A stretch of 13,172 nucleotides of DNA from CAZVYJ01 sp964631565 (GCA_964631565.1 CAZVYJ010000068.1:1-13172); one strand, 5' to 3'; counted from the first letter of the stretch, positions 1 through 7,332 are shown. The notes: generated by a model not told the origin, from the sequence alone. A program made the numbers and translations.

Positions 1-92
1 GAGATACGTACTTGGGGAGGCTTAGTGCATAATGTCCTGACGGTCGCGGCTCGTTAAGAGAACAGAGCGTCAAAACCCGTTAAATTTAAACC

Positions 93-119
93 CCTCTGCG
101 TCCTCTGCGACCTCAGCGG
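93..119. repeat. short CTCTGCG-type intergenic repeat at left edge
   Basis: Three near-copies of an 8-9 base unit lie head to tail: CCTCTGCG (93-100), TCCTCTGCG (101-109) and the diverged ACCTCAGCGG (110-119). From memory, CTCTGCGTCCTCTGCG-like phrases recur between genes in many unrelated bacterial genomes, so this is probably a dispersed intergenic element and not a local invention. It sits just downstream of the stop of the PLP-binding protein gene on the minus strand. I see no gene or promoter in the rest of 1-140. Confidence 0.5.
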
Positions 120-140
120 CAGAACGGCAAACGCTGCTCG

Positions 141-869
141 CTATTCAAAAATCGCCGTGCCGATTCGGAGCATGGTGGCTCCCTCTTCGACGGCGACTGT
201 ATAGTCCTGGCTCATCCCCATTGAAAGGTGTGCAAAGTCGTCACCGCCGATTTTTTCCTTCTTCATCTCGACAAACAGCTCGCGCAGCCTCAGGAACGAC
301 GGTCGGGCCTCTTCGGGGTTCCTGCAGAGCGGCGCCATGGTCATCAGCCCGATCAGCCGAACGTGCTTCAGCGTGCAGATAAGCTCGCCGAGGTGCGTGG
401 CGGCGCCGACGGCGCAGCCGTTTTTCTGCGACTCCTGCGAGCAGTTGACCTCAAGCAGCACATCGATCACCCGGTTCATCCGTTCCGCCCGCGAGTTGAT
501 TTCCTCCGCGAGCCGGAGCGAATCGACCGAGTGGACGACATCGGCGTATTCGAGGACGGCCTTCACCTTGTTGCGCTGGAGATGGCCTATCATGTGCCAC
601 TTCAGGTGCGGTGTCGGTTCTTCGTTGCGGCGGCGTTTGAGAAACTCGGCAACGGCTTCGGCCCGCTCGGTGAGCGGTTTGACGCGGCTCTCGCCAATAT
701 CGGTGACGCCGGCGGCGATGAGGTTCTTGATAGTTTCCACATCGACGCTTTTGGTGACCGCGACGATGCGGACCTCGCTCGGCGACCGCCTGGCCCTTTT
801 GCATGCGGCCGCAATATTCTCGTTAATCGTCTCGAGATTCTTCGCTATCTTGTTCCTGGTGACTGTCAT
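141..869 (-). CDS. yggS: YggS/PLPBP-family pyridoxal phosphate-binding protein
   Basis: This is a cytosolic alanine-racemase-fold protein of the YggS/PROSC family. The family binds PLP without known catalysis and buffers vitamin B6 and amino-acid pools. The 242 residues carry the family landmarks in order: VAVTK with the PLP lysine at K40, IGES around 58-61 (usually GEN), WHMIGHLQRNK, SVDS, LMTMAP, and the C-terminal phosphate-binding region LSMGMSQDY...EEGATMLRIGTAIF. It is slightly longer than typical members (about 225-235) because of a charged insert RRRNEEPTPHL near residues 78-88. The ATG at 867-869 is the natural start, since the N-terminal helix aligns with the family. The ribosome site is weak. 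The gene begins 12 bp after the stop of the methyltransferase gene upstream, so the two are probably cotranscribed and perhaps translationally coupled. Confidence 0.93.
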   Translation of the reverse strand: MTVTRNKIAKNLETINENIAAACKRARRSPSEVRIVAVTKSVDVETIKNLIAAGVTDIGESRVKPLTERAEAVAEFLKRRRNEEPTPHLKWHMIGHLQRNKVKAVLEYADVVHSVDSLRLAEEINSRAERMNRVIDVLLEVNCSQESQKNGCAVGAATHLGELICTLKHVRLIGLMTMAPLCRNPEEARPSFLRLRELFVEMKKEKIGGDDFAHLSMGMSQDYTVAVEEGATMLRIGTAIFE

Positions 870-881
870 TTATTTTCGCGT

Positions 882-1664
882 CTACTTCATGGCCATCACG
901 TAATTCATGCAGAAATCGTCCTTGCCGGCGCACGCTTCGGCGGCCAGTATGCACGGCACGATGCCCTCGATGCACGGGTCGATGAGGCCCGCGTCCATGC
1001 CGTGGTAAATCGCCTGCGTCAGCAGCGCGAAGTTGACGAGTTTGCGTTTCGGCAGGCCGAAGCTGATATTCGAGCAGCCGCCGCCGATGTGTATTTCCGG
1101 CCAAGTCTCGCGAATCTTGGCGATGGCGTCGATGACTCTCCGCCCGGCCTGGTTGTCGGTGGAAACCGGCAGGAAGCACGGGTCGATGATGATGTCGGAT
1201 ATCTGCTTGCCGGCGTCGACCAGCTTGCCGACGAGCGTTTCTGCGTTCTGCATGCGGTCGTCAACGCCGCAGGGCGTGCCGGAATCGCTCATAAGCAGGG
1301 CCACCACCATGCAGTCGAATTCCTTCACGATAGGCAGCATCGGACCGAGGCGGTCGCTTTCCAGCGAGATGCTGTTGAGTATCGGGCGATGCTTCGCCAG
1401 CGACAGGCCGACCCGCATCGCGTTGACGTCGGCAGTGTCGATAGCCAGCGGCTTGTCGACGTTGGCCTGCACGAGGTTCACCAGCCACTCCATGTTTTTC
1501 GCTTCCTGGCCTTCGCGCGGGTCGCCGCCGTTGACGTCGATATAATGGGCGCCCGCCTCCGCCTGCTCGCGGGCGGTCTTGATAATCATTTCCTCGTCTC
1601 GTGCTTCCAGTGCAGCCGCAATGCTCTTTCGAGTCGCGTTAATCTTCTCACCAATAATAATCAT
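882..1664 (-). CDS. AcsE-like methyltetrahydrofolate:corrinoid methyltransferase (pterin-binding TIM barrel)
   Basis: Predicted soluble TIM-barrel enzyme that binds methyltetrahydrofolate and passes the methyl group to a corrinoid protein. It resembles AcsE of the Wood-Ljungdahl pathway and the pterin domain of MetH. The ATG at 1662-1664 gives 260 residues, close to AcsE (about 262). The N-terminal IIIGEKIN matches the family start, and GGGAG lies about 6 bases upstream; a longer frame to 1721 would add a non-conserved leader. Recalled AcsE pterin-binding positions are retained: D43/N45 in IDVNGGDP, D76 in AIDTAD, N97 in LNSIS, D161 in IIDPCFLP and N199 in GCSNIS, the Asn that contacts pterin N5. 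No corrinoid protein, CO dehydrogenase or MetH partner lies in the window, so the acceptor is unknown. A role in methionine synthesis or in demethylation of methylated compounds is equally possible. It precedes yggS by 12 bp. Confidence 0.85.
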   Translation of the reverse strand: MIIIGEKINATRKSIAAALEARDEEMIIKTAREQAEAGAHYIDVNGGDPREGQEAKNMEWLVNLVQANVDKPLAIDTADVNAMRVGLSLAKHRPILNSISLESDRLGPMLPIVKEFDCMVVALLMSDSGTPCGVDDRMQNAETLVGKLVDAGKQISDIIIDPCFLPVSTDNQAGRRVIDAIAKIRETWPEIHIGGGCSNISFGLPKRKLVNFALLTQAIYHGMDAGLIDPCIEGIVPCILAAEACAGKDDFCMNYVMAMK

Positions 1665-1785
1665 TAAACACTCTCCCGAATCTTCTGTTGCCGCCACGAC
1701 CAACCCGCAGCGATGGAACACATATCCTTATCGCACCAGCCGACGCTTCGCAAGCCGACTCCCGAAAAAACTCCGGCAGAACGGC

Positions 1786-2766
1786 CTAATCAAGCGGAGG
1801 CGCCGCCTGCTGAAGCCTCTGCAGATCGGAAAAACTGAACTTGACGCTGTCGCCGCTGCTGCCGGATGCAAGCTCCGCAAAGCTTTCGTCAACCTCGCTG
1901 TCGGCATCGAGCGATATGGCCACAACACGTACGCCGGCTGCCTTAGCCTGCTCGGCAAGCGACTTGGCGTTGTCTAGGGGCTTTCTGCCTATCAGGACTA
2001 TCACACCGGGCTTCTGCGAGATGGCCGTTTTTATGACCCCCTCCAGATCGGTCGCTCCGATCGGGCCGGGAAGCTCGACCAGGAAGTCCATGGCGGCCTT
2101 GTCGCCTGCCTTGCCGCCGGGCTGGTTTCCGCCGGGCAGAACGTTGCACTTTTCGCCTATCGGCACCATGAGGGTGAATTTCTGATCGCCGCGCAGCGAC
2201 CGTATGGAGGCGCGGGTAATGCCTATCGCGTAGTCGAACATCTCGCGCATGCTCGATCCGCCGTCAATGATGTAGACAACCGGGGAATCGAGCTTGATGC
2301 CGGCGACATCTCCGGCGTCCGCCCTTACTTCAAACGGATTTGACGGTGCGACGACCTCGACATCGCCGCCGTCTTCTATCAGTTCGTAACTTTCGGCCGT
2401 CTTGGCCGGTTTCTTTTTATCTTCGTCGCGGTTCATATACGCGATAAACATGTATACGCCGGCGGCAATCATCGCCAACAGCAATATGAGCATCACTATG
2501 GTCGCTATGCCCTGCAGTTTCACCGGCGTCGCAGTCGGCACGACGCGATGCCCATGCTCGGAAGGCACGCCCGGTGCGGAAGGCTCGGCAGGCCGCGAAA
2601 CTTCGCCCGGAGTTTCGGCGCGCACGACAGGCTCAGCCGGCGGCATGCCGTCGCCGACAACCGGAACGATAGCCTTGCAGTAAGGGCAGCGGCACACGCC
2701 GCCGATGAATGCCTCATCTATCGAGATTTTCTTGCGACACTCATCGCAACGTATCTTGATTGCCAT
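1786..2766 (-). CDS. membrane protein: N-terminal zinc ribbon, one transmembrane helix, degenerate von Willebrand A-like domain
   Basis: The 326-residue protein starts at ATG 2764-2766, with GGAG 7 bases upstream; the frame extends to 2820 without a better start. Visible parts, in order: a zinc ribbon with C7-x2-C10 and C27-x2-C30 (plus C25); a Pro/Ala/Glu-rich linker (40-82); one hydrophobic helix (86-110); a charged stretch rich in Lys; and a Rossmann-like domain (about 160-315). That domain has the von Willebrand A look: VVYIIDGGSSM at 163-173, then GATDL at 237-241 with the MIDAS-type Thr239. The MIDAS motif is not canonical: DxSxS reads D168-G-G170-S-S172, and the late strand VIVLIGRK lacks the usual Asp, so metal-dependent ligand binding may be lost. 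Small zinc-ribbon plus single-helix architectures are common in Planctomycetota. Function unknown. It is 121 bp upstream of the methyltransferase on the same strand. Confidence 0.75.
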   Translation of the reverse strand: MAIKIRCDECRKKISIDEAFIGGVCRCPYCKAIVPVVGDGMPPAEPVVRAETPGEVSRPAEPSAPGVPSEHGHRVVPTATPVKLQGIATIVMLILLLAMIAAGVYMFIAYMNRDEDKKKPAKTAESYELIEDGGDVEVVAPSNPFEVRADAGDVAGIKLDSPVVYIIDGGSSMREMFDYAIGITRASIRSLRGDQKFTLMVPIGEKCNVLPGGNQPGGKAGDKAAMDFLVELPGPIGATDLEGVIKTAISQKPGVIVLIGRKPLDNAKSLAEQAKAAGVRVVAISLDADSEVDESFAELASGSSGDSVKFSFSDLQRLQQAAPPLD

Positions 2767-2819
2767 CAGCAGTCTCCATTTATCGCCGTTATCAGGCGGA
2801 AATCTCTCGTAAACACACA

Positions 2820-2825
2820 AGTATA
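2820..2825 (-). promoter_or_regulatory. candidate -10 box for the zinc-ribbon membrane protein
   Basis: On the minus strand the hexamer TATACT (5 of 6 to TATAAT) lies about 54 bases upstream of the ATG at 2766. I see no convincing -35 box at 16-18 bp spacing, because that position falls in the GC-rich arm of the neighbouring inverted repeat. This is a weak call based on one hexamer. Confidence 0.3.
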
Positions 2826-2838
2826 GTTAAGTAGACCC

Positions 2839-2888
2839 GCTGGCGGGCGGTTTTTCAACAGTCACTGTGGAAACCGCGTCCCGCCAGC
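2839..2888. repeat. three-tier inverted repeat in the divergent intergenic region
   Basis: A 50-base interrupted palindrome lies between two divergent genes. The outer arms GCTGGCGGG (2839-2847) and CCCGCCAGC (2880-2888) match perfectly over 9 bp. Inside them CGGTTT (2848-2853) pairs with AAACCG (2871-2876). At the centre ACAGT-C-ACTGT (2858-2868) is a tight palindrome. Neither side has an adjacent T-run, so it does not look like a standard terminator. It could be an extruding mobile repeat, a binding site, or a leader structure in a transcript of either flanking gene. Confidence 0.6.
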
Positions 2889-3009
2889 CGGCAAGTATTA
2901 ACCCCTGCCGCCTCCCGTAAGTCAAATACAACAACTGGCTTAAAGTCGCAGGAAACTGTAAACTTATCGCCCGGCGTCAATCACGGCATCCCGAGGCCCG
3001 AGGAAAAAT

Positions 3010-4194
3010 ATGTCGCAGGAACAAAACAGCAGCCCGCTGCCTACTGTAAAGCTGAAGTACGCGAAATACAGCCCGTTCATCTATCGCAAGATGATAGGCC
3101 AGGTTGACAGGAACATCGCCGACGGCGACCTAGTGGCCGTTGTCGATAAAAACGGCAGGACGTTCGGGTGCGGCTTCTACAATTCACGCTCACAGATAGC
3201 GCTCCGCATGGTGCACTTCGGTCAGGAGCTTCTGGACGAGTCGTTCATCGACCGTCGGATTGCCCAGGCGGTGCAGCTGCGCCGCGACGTGCTGAAGCTC
3301 GACGAGACGACCGACGCCTACCGCATCATACACGCCGAGGGCGACCAGCTCAGCGGCCTGATTGCAGACCGGTTCGGCGATTACATAGTCATAGAGCTAT
3401 TCAGCCTGGCGATGTTCAGGCGCATCGATCGCATACAGGACGCCCTGATAGACGCCGGGATGCGAGTGAAGGAATTCATCGTCCGCACCGACGCCGAAAT
3501 CGCCCGACAGGAAGGCATCAAACTAGGCAAGCTGGCCAAAAGCGAGGCGGCCGGTACGATAATCACCGAGAACGGCATTCAGTTCGAAGTGAATCTCGAA
3601 AAAGGCCACAAGACCGGTTTCTTCTGCGACCAGCGGGAAAACCGCAAGGCGTTTGCGTCGCTGACGGCCGGCAGGAGCGTGCTGGACATGTGCTGCTACT
3701 CGGCCGGCTTCTCATGCTATGCTGAAAAGCTCGGCAATGCGGCTGCGGTGACGGCCGTCGATATCGACGAGGTCGCGCTCGCCTCCGCCCACAGAAATAA
3801 AAAACTCAACCGCCTGAAATTCGAGATAAAGCAGTCCGACGCGTTCGAGTATTTCCGCAACTCGCAGAAAAACGGGCGCAAGTGGGACGTGATAGTCCTG
3901 GACCCGCCGAAGTTCATCCCGACGCGGGAGGAATTCGAACGCGGCATGAAAAAATATCGCGACCTGAACTTTCTGGCGGCCGGCTCGCTCAACCCGGGCG
4001 GCCTGCTGCTGACATGCTCGTGCAGCGGACTGGTAGACCAGCAGATGTTCGTGGAAACCGTATCGCGTGCATGCCGACAGGCCGGGCGGTCAGCGCAGAT
4101 TTTCCGCATAACCGCGGCCGGCCCGGACCATCCCATAATGTCCGACGCGCCGCAGAGCGGTTATCTGAAGGCCGTCTGGGCAAGGCTCGATTAG
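3010..4194 (+). CDS. rlmI: class I SAM-dependent rRNA methyltransferase, RlmI family (23S rRNA m5C)
   Basis: Predicted to methylate a cytosine of 23S rRNA at C5 (position 1962 in the E. coli enzyme), using S-adenosylmethionine. The 394 residues match the usual family length. They contain an N-terminal PUA-type RNA-binding part (about 11-90), the family middle segment with EGDQLSGLIADRFG (110-123), the signature GHKTGFFCDQRENR (199-212), SAM motif I VLDMCCYSAGF (224-234), acidic VDID (250-253), motif IV VLDPPKF (296-302) and motif VI TCSCSG (335-340) with the expected cysteines. The ATG at 3010 has GAGG 6 bases upstream. It is divergent from the zinc-ribbon gene, and the glycosyltransferase start follows 7 bp after its stop, so the two may form a transcript without an obvious functional link. 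The family call is firm; the exact target base is inferred from RlmI. Confidence 0.9.
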   Translation: MSQEQNSSPLPTVKLKYAKYSPFIYRKMIGQVDRNIADGDLVAVVDKNGRTFGCGFYNSRSQIALRMVHFGQELLDESFIDRRIAQAVQLRRDVLKLDETTDAYRIIHAEGDQLSGLIADRFGDYIVIELFSLAMFRRIDRIQDALIDAGMRVKEFIVRTDAEIARQEGIKLGKLAKSEAAGTIITENGIQFEVNLEKGHKTGFFCDQRENRKAFASLTAGRSVLDMCCYSAGFSCYAEKLGNAAAVTAVDIDEVALASAHRNKKLNRLKFEIKQSDAFEYFRNSQKNGRKWDVIVLDPPKFIPTREEFERGMKKYRDLNFLAAGSLNPGGLLLTCSCSGLVDQQMFVETVSRACRQAGRSAQIFRITAAGPDHPIMSDAPQSGYLKAVWARLD

Positions 4195-4201
4195 GCGCCA
4201 A

Positions 4202-5419
4202 TTGACAAAACTGCCGAAAATCCTGATGGTCAGCAACAAGTACCCGCCGGACGTACTGGGCGGCGCGGAGATTATCGCCGCAGAAATGTCGGAAAGCCTC
4301 GTCAGGGCCGGCCATCAGGTCACCGTGCTCACAACTGCGCCTCGGCGCTTGCCGTACAGCCGAGAAACAGTAAACGGCGTCGAAATCGTCCGGTTCTGGC
4401 CCGGAAATACCTTTATCCCGCCTCGCAATACCCCACGATGGCAAAGCCTGCTGCTCCAAGGACACGCCCATCTGCATGATTTCTGGAATTTCCGGGCCGG
4501 CAGAATTCTGCGGCAAATACTGGACGAGTTTCGCCCGGACGTGGTTCACACCCACAACATCTACGGCCTGTCACCGTCTGTCTGGCGTGCAGCCGTAAAA
4601 ATGAGCATCCCCGTCGTGCATACGGCCAATGACTCTTACCTTCTGTGTCCCAAAGGCACGCTGATGCGAAGCAGCCTCAAATTGTGCACGAAGCAGCCGC
4701 TGCCGTGCAGGCTGTACCAGCGCTGGTATATGAGACAGACGAAAAATATCGACGTGTTCTGTGCGCCAACGGAAGAATTCATCGGAATGCACCGGCGGGC
4801 GGGAATTCGCGCAAAGGAATACCGGACCATCACGATATTACTTGATTATCCGGCGTTTTCCGGCCCGACGGCCGGGCGGAATGACGGCTGCCTGTCGCTG
4901 CTGTATATGGGGCAGTTGGAGCCTCACAAAGGCCTTGACCTGCTGCTGAAGGCGTTCGCCGGCCTCCCCGCCGACGCGCCAGTAAAGCTGAACATCGCCG
5001 GTCTCGGCGCAATGGAAAAGCAAATCAGACAGGCTGCAGAGCACGACCGGCGGATTGTTTATCGCGGTTTCGCGGACGGGCGGGATAAACACGAACTCAT
5101 ACAGAGCTGCGATGCATTGATTGCACCTTCAGTCTGTTACGACGTCGGTCCGCTGGTCATTCTGGAGGCTTTCAGCGCCGCGAGGCCGGCGATAGTCTCG
5201 ACGTCCTGCGGCTACCGCGAACTGATAACCACAGGCAATGCCGGGCTGACGTTCCCCTCCGGCGACGCCGATGCTCTCGCAGCCGTCTTGCGCAAACTGC
5301 TTAACGACCCGCAACAACTCCGGCAGTTGAGCCGCAACGCATCCGAAGCCGACAAGGCATACAGCTTCGAAAACATGATCGGCCGCTACCGCGAAATATA
5401 CAGCGGCCTGCTGCAATAA
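4202..5419 (+). CDS. glycosyltransferase family 4 (GT-B fold)
   Basis: Predicted cytosolic or membrane-associated sugar transferase using a nucleotide-sugar donor, probably for a surface polysaccharide or glycolipid. The 405 residues show both GT-B halves. The N-terminal part has KILMVSNKYPPDVLGGAE (6-23) and VVHTHNIYGLSP (114-125). The C-terminal part has LLYMGQLEPHKGLDLLLKAF (233-252), YRGF (287-290) and the donor-site segment IAPSVCYDVGPLVILEAF (307-324), which keeps E322 but has Asp in place of the first Glu of the usual E-x7-E. A cysteine-spaced stretch LLCPKGTL...LC...PCR (148-170) is typical of one GT4 subgroup. The start is TTG at 4202: the ATG at 4226 would cut into the first strand, and an in-frame TGA at 4166 limits extension. 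The Shine-Dalgarno sequence is weak. No other sugar gene is near, so the acceptor is unknown. Confidence 0.88.
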   Translation: MTKLPKILMVSNKYPPDVLGGAEIIAAEMSESLVRAGHQVTVLTTAPRRLPYSRETVNGVEIVRFWPGNTFIPPRNTPRWQSLLLQGHAHLHDFWNFRAGRILRQILDEFRPDVVHTHNIYGLSPSVWRAAVKMSIPVVHTANDSYLLCPKGTLMRSSLKLCTKQPLPCRLYQRWYMRQTKNIDVFCAPTEEFIGMHRRAGIRAKEYRTITILLDYPAFSGPTAGRNDGCLSLLYMGQLEPHKGLDLLLKAFAGLPADAPVKLNIAGLGAMEKQIRQAAEHDRRIVYRGFADGRDKHELIQSCDALIAPSVCYDVGPLVILEAFSAARPAIVSTSCGYRELITTGNAGLTFPSGDADALAAVLRKLLNDPQQLRQLSRNASEADKAYSFENMIGRYREIYSGLLQ

Positions 5420-5473
5420 TCAGACAGACACACGGGCGAGGACAATAACCATTATCAGGCCGAACAGACTCTC

Positions 5474-6070
5474 TTAAGCATCCGGCGTTTCATTGCAAGT
5501 CTTGGAACCGGCTGAACTGCCCTTTTTCAGGCGGCTTATCGTGAAATGCACCGCCCAGGCGACCGCTCCGACAAAGACTATGCCTCCGGCAATCAGCATT
5601 TCGTATTTGCGGATGCCTCCGAGCAGAGTTTCGGCAAGCTCACCCAGCGAATACCCCAGAGCGCCGATGACGGATGCCCAGATAACTGCAGCAATAATAT
5701 TTAGCGGCACAAAGCGGCGAGGTGCGGTGCCGGAGATGCCCAGGGCGAAAGGCGTGACGTTCCGCAGGCCGTACACGAATCGGAAGGTCAGAATTATCAG
5801 CAATTCGTGTCGGCGGATTATCGCCTGGGCTCGCGTAATCTTGGCCTTCCACCGCGGGCGCCGTTCCATGAAGGCGATTCCGCGGGTTCTGCCGATGAAG
5901 TAGAAAAGCTGATCTCCGGCCATGGTGCCCAGAACCGCGACGCCTATTACAAAATAAATGTCGAGATAGCCCCTGTGGGCAAGGAACGCCGCCAGAAACA
6001 GGACAGTTTCTCCCTCCAGGAATGTGCCGACAAACAACGCGACATAACCGAGGTGAATCAACAGGTTCAT
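5474..6070 (-). CDS. DedA-family inner membrane protein
   Basis: A 198-residue polytopic membrane protein of the DedA/VTT family. Members are implicated in lipid-carrier or phospholipid flipping and membrane-potential homeostasis. Motifs visible: FLEGETVLFLAAFLAHRG (17-34) with E19, GDQLFYFIGRTRG (52-64) with D53 and R61, and FRFVYGLRNVTPFALGISG (96-114) with R97, G101 and R103, the conserved Arg region. Two later hydrophobic helices (about 121-143 and 157-178) are followed by a Ser/Lys tail. The usual glycine/proline-rich E-x3-PG motif is replaced by EGETVLF, so substrate handling may differ. The ATG at 6068-6070 has GGGA about 8 bases upstream. It ends 54 bp from the convergent glycosyltransferase gene, with no clear terminator between them. 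Confidence 0.88.
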   Translation of the reverse strand: MNLLIHLGYVALFVGTFLEGETVLFLAAFLAHRGYLDIYFVIGVAVLGTMAGDQLFYFIGRTRGIAFMERRPRWKAKITRAQAIIRRHELLIILTFRFVYGLRNVTPFALGISGTAPRRFVPLNIIAAVIWASVIGALGYSLGELAETLLGGIRKYEMLIAGGIVFVGAVAWAVHFTISRLKKGSSAGSKTCNETPDA

Positions 6071-6125
6071 ATCAGCGTTCCCATTGTCGATATTGGCTCA
6101 ACTTGATATTACGTGCCGCCGCAAC

Positions 6126-6155
6126 ATTATAAGCCCGAAAATTTCAGGCATACAA
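6126..6155 (-). promoter_or_regulatory. sigma70-type promoter for the DedA gene
   Basis: On the minus strand a perfect TATAAT (plus-strand 6126-6131) is preceded by TTGTAT (6150-6155) at 18 bp spacing. Transcription would start near 6119 and leave a leader of about 49 bases before the ATG at 6070. It lies in the 113-bp gap after the upstream same-strand gene, so dedA can be expressed on its own. Confidence 0.5.
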
Positions 6156-6183
6156 CCAGGGGCACACGGCAACCGGCGAAAAT

Positions 6184-6999
6184 TCAAACAAAGAATAACG
6201 GGAGAATGATAGGTTGAAACTTTTCATTCGTTCTGCAGCTACGTACCGGTTCTCGAACCGTCCCCCCTGTGGATTTTTCGCTCTCATCGTGGACGCCGCC
6301 TGACAATAATACCGGCAATCCGGCGTCTACCGCAGCTTTGCAGGCATCAACAAAATCACCCCAAAGGGCTTTCGACTGCACTTTCACTCTTACTCTCAGA
6401 CTATCCGCCCGATACTCTTTGCTGAGAGCCGCAAGAGCTTCGTAAAGTCCCTCGGCGTTTTCGAATTTACTGTTTTCCATCATAAACTGACCGGCCTGCT
6501 CACCGGAAAGGACTGTAATCTCGCAGGGATCAGTTATCAGTCCCGCAGCGACAACGCTTCCGCCAGCAGCCGGAAGGATGATGTTGACCCCGGTCCGGCC
6601 CGCTTCAAGCCGCAACTGTGCTGCTCCGCCTCTGGCGGCCGCCAGAATAAGTGGAAGCACGGATACGTAAAGGTCTTTTGCGTCCGCCCTGATGACTACG
6701 ACTGCCTCATCTCCATGTGGCTTGCCGGCAGCATCGATGGCATCATAGAGAACCTCTATATTCCCGGATGGAACCTGCATACGGACATCGACATAATCAG
6801 ACTTTTCCGGAGCAGCGGCTGCTCCATTCGAATGCATCAGCGCAAGAATGATTTCCCCGTTACTGACTGCTGCAGATTCTGATGTCCCGGTGACATAATT
6901 TCCATTCGTTCCGCCCCAATAGTTCTGATGCATCACCAATATGAAAACCATGCCGGCACATGCAACCAACAGAACCAACCCCATGATCGCTATCTTCAT
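6184..6999 (-). CDS. membrane-anchored protein with two tandem ExbD/TolR-like periplasmic domains
   Basis: I do not recognise a named family for the whole 271-residue protein. An N-terminal hydrophobic helix (about 4-23) is followed by a Gly/Asn/Ser linker (28-47). Then come two segments that each read like the ExbD/TolR periplasmic fold. The first (about 68-142) has YDAID..., VVVIRADAKDLYVSVLPLILAA and QLRLEAG. The second (about 160-236) has LYEALAAL, LRVRVKVQSKALWGDFVDAC and LPVLLSGGV. True ExbD/TolR proteins have one such domain and a functional Asp in the helix; this helix (IAIMGLVLLVACAGMVFILVM) has no acidic residue. LVAC at 11-14 resembles a lipobox, but the strongly hydrophobic stretch after it favours a membrane anchor. 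The C-terminal tail ends in PIILPLFF. No ExbB/TolQ partner is in the window. The ATG at 6999 has an AAAGGGG site about 7 bases upstream. Domain similarity is judged by eye. Confidence 0.6.
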   Translation of the reverse strand: MKIAIMGLVLLVACAGMVFILVMHQNYWGGTNGNYVTGTSESAAVSNGEIILALMHSNGAAAAPEKSDYVDVRMQVPSGNIEVLYDAIDAAGKPHGDEAVVVIRADAKDLYVSVLPLILAAARGGAAQLRLEAGRTGVNIILPAAGGSVVAAGLITDPCEITVLSGEQAGQFMMENSKFENAEGLYEALAALSKEYRADSLRVRVKVQSKALWGDFVDACKAAVDAGLPVLLSGGVHDESEKSTGGTVREPVRSCRTNEKFQPIILPLFFV

Positions 7000-7166
7000 G
7001 ACAGTGCCCCTTTAACTAAACATCAGCCATCTCAGATCATAGAGAAAATCGGCGGAAAACAACAGCCCTATTATCGGTTTGCATGAAGCCGGCGGATTTG
7101 TAGCTGATTTCACGCCCCTGTGTGCTGCGATGCGGCTCTGTTTGAAAACCCAAAAACTTGCTACGT

Positions 7167-7232
7167 GTGCCACGGGATGCTTGCGTCCCGTGTTGACTTC
7201 CAGCGAACACGGCCCCTGAGGGGCCGTGGCAC
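7167..7232. repeat. cruciform-type palindromic intergenic repeat
   Basis: Outer arms GTGCCAC (7167-7173) and GTGGCAC (7226-7232) enclose two side-by-side hairpins. The first is CACGGGATGC / GCGTCCCGTG (7171-7180 and 7183-7192, one G-T pair). The second is CACGGCCCC-TGA-GGGGCCGTG (7208-7228, perfect 9 bp). The outer arms overlap the bases of the inner stems by three, so the forms compete. The layout resembles dispersed REP/MITE-like elements. The element lies in the 360-bp gap between the ExbD-like gene and the tmRNA; otherwise that gap holds only the tmRNA promoter. Confidence 0.6.
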
Positions 7233-7323
7233 GCCTTTTCCAGAGTTTTCAGACAGAGTCCGGGCAGTCTTAGCCCGCCGCAACAACATGAAGAAAATGA
7301 CGATATCCCAGTCGCGGCGGTTA

Positions 7324-7332
7324 TGTTATAAT
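7324..7332 (+). promoter_or_regulatory. extended -10 promoter of tmRNA
   Basis: TG-T-TATAAT is a perfect extended -10 element, with TATAAT at 7327-7332. No good -35 box is present at 16-18 bp, as expected when an extended -10 is used. Predicted initiation near 7339 leaves about 20 bases to be trimmed, presumably by RNase P, before the mature 5' end at 7360. Confidence 0.65.

Noticed and set aside
228..1667. A 479-codon open frame on the plus strand across the yggS and methyltransferase genes
   Set aside because: It runs antisense to two recognisable genes, has a His/Arg/Val/Asp-rich composition typical of a mirrored GC-rich frame, and matches no family I know.
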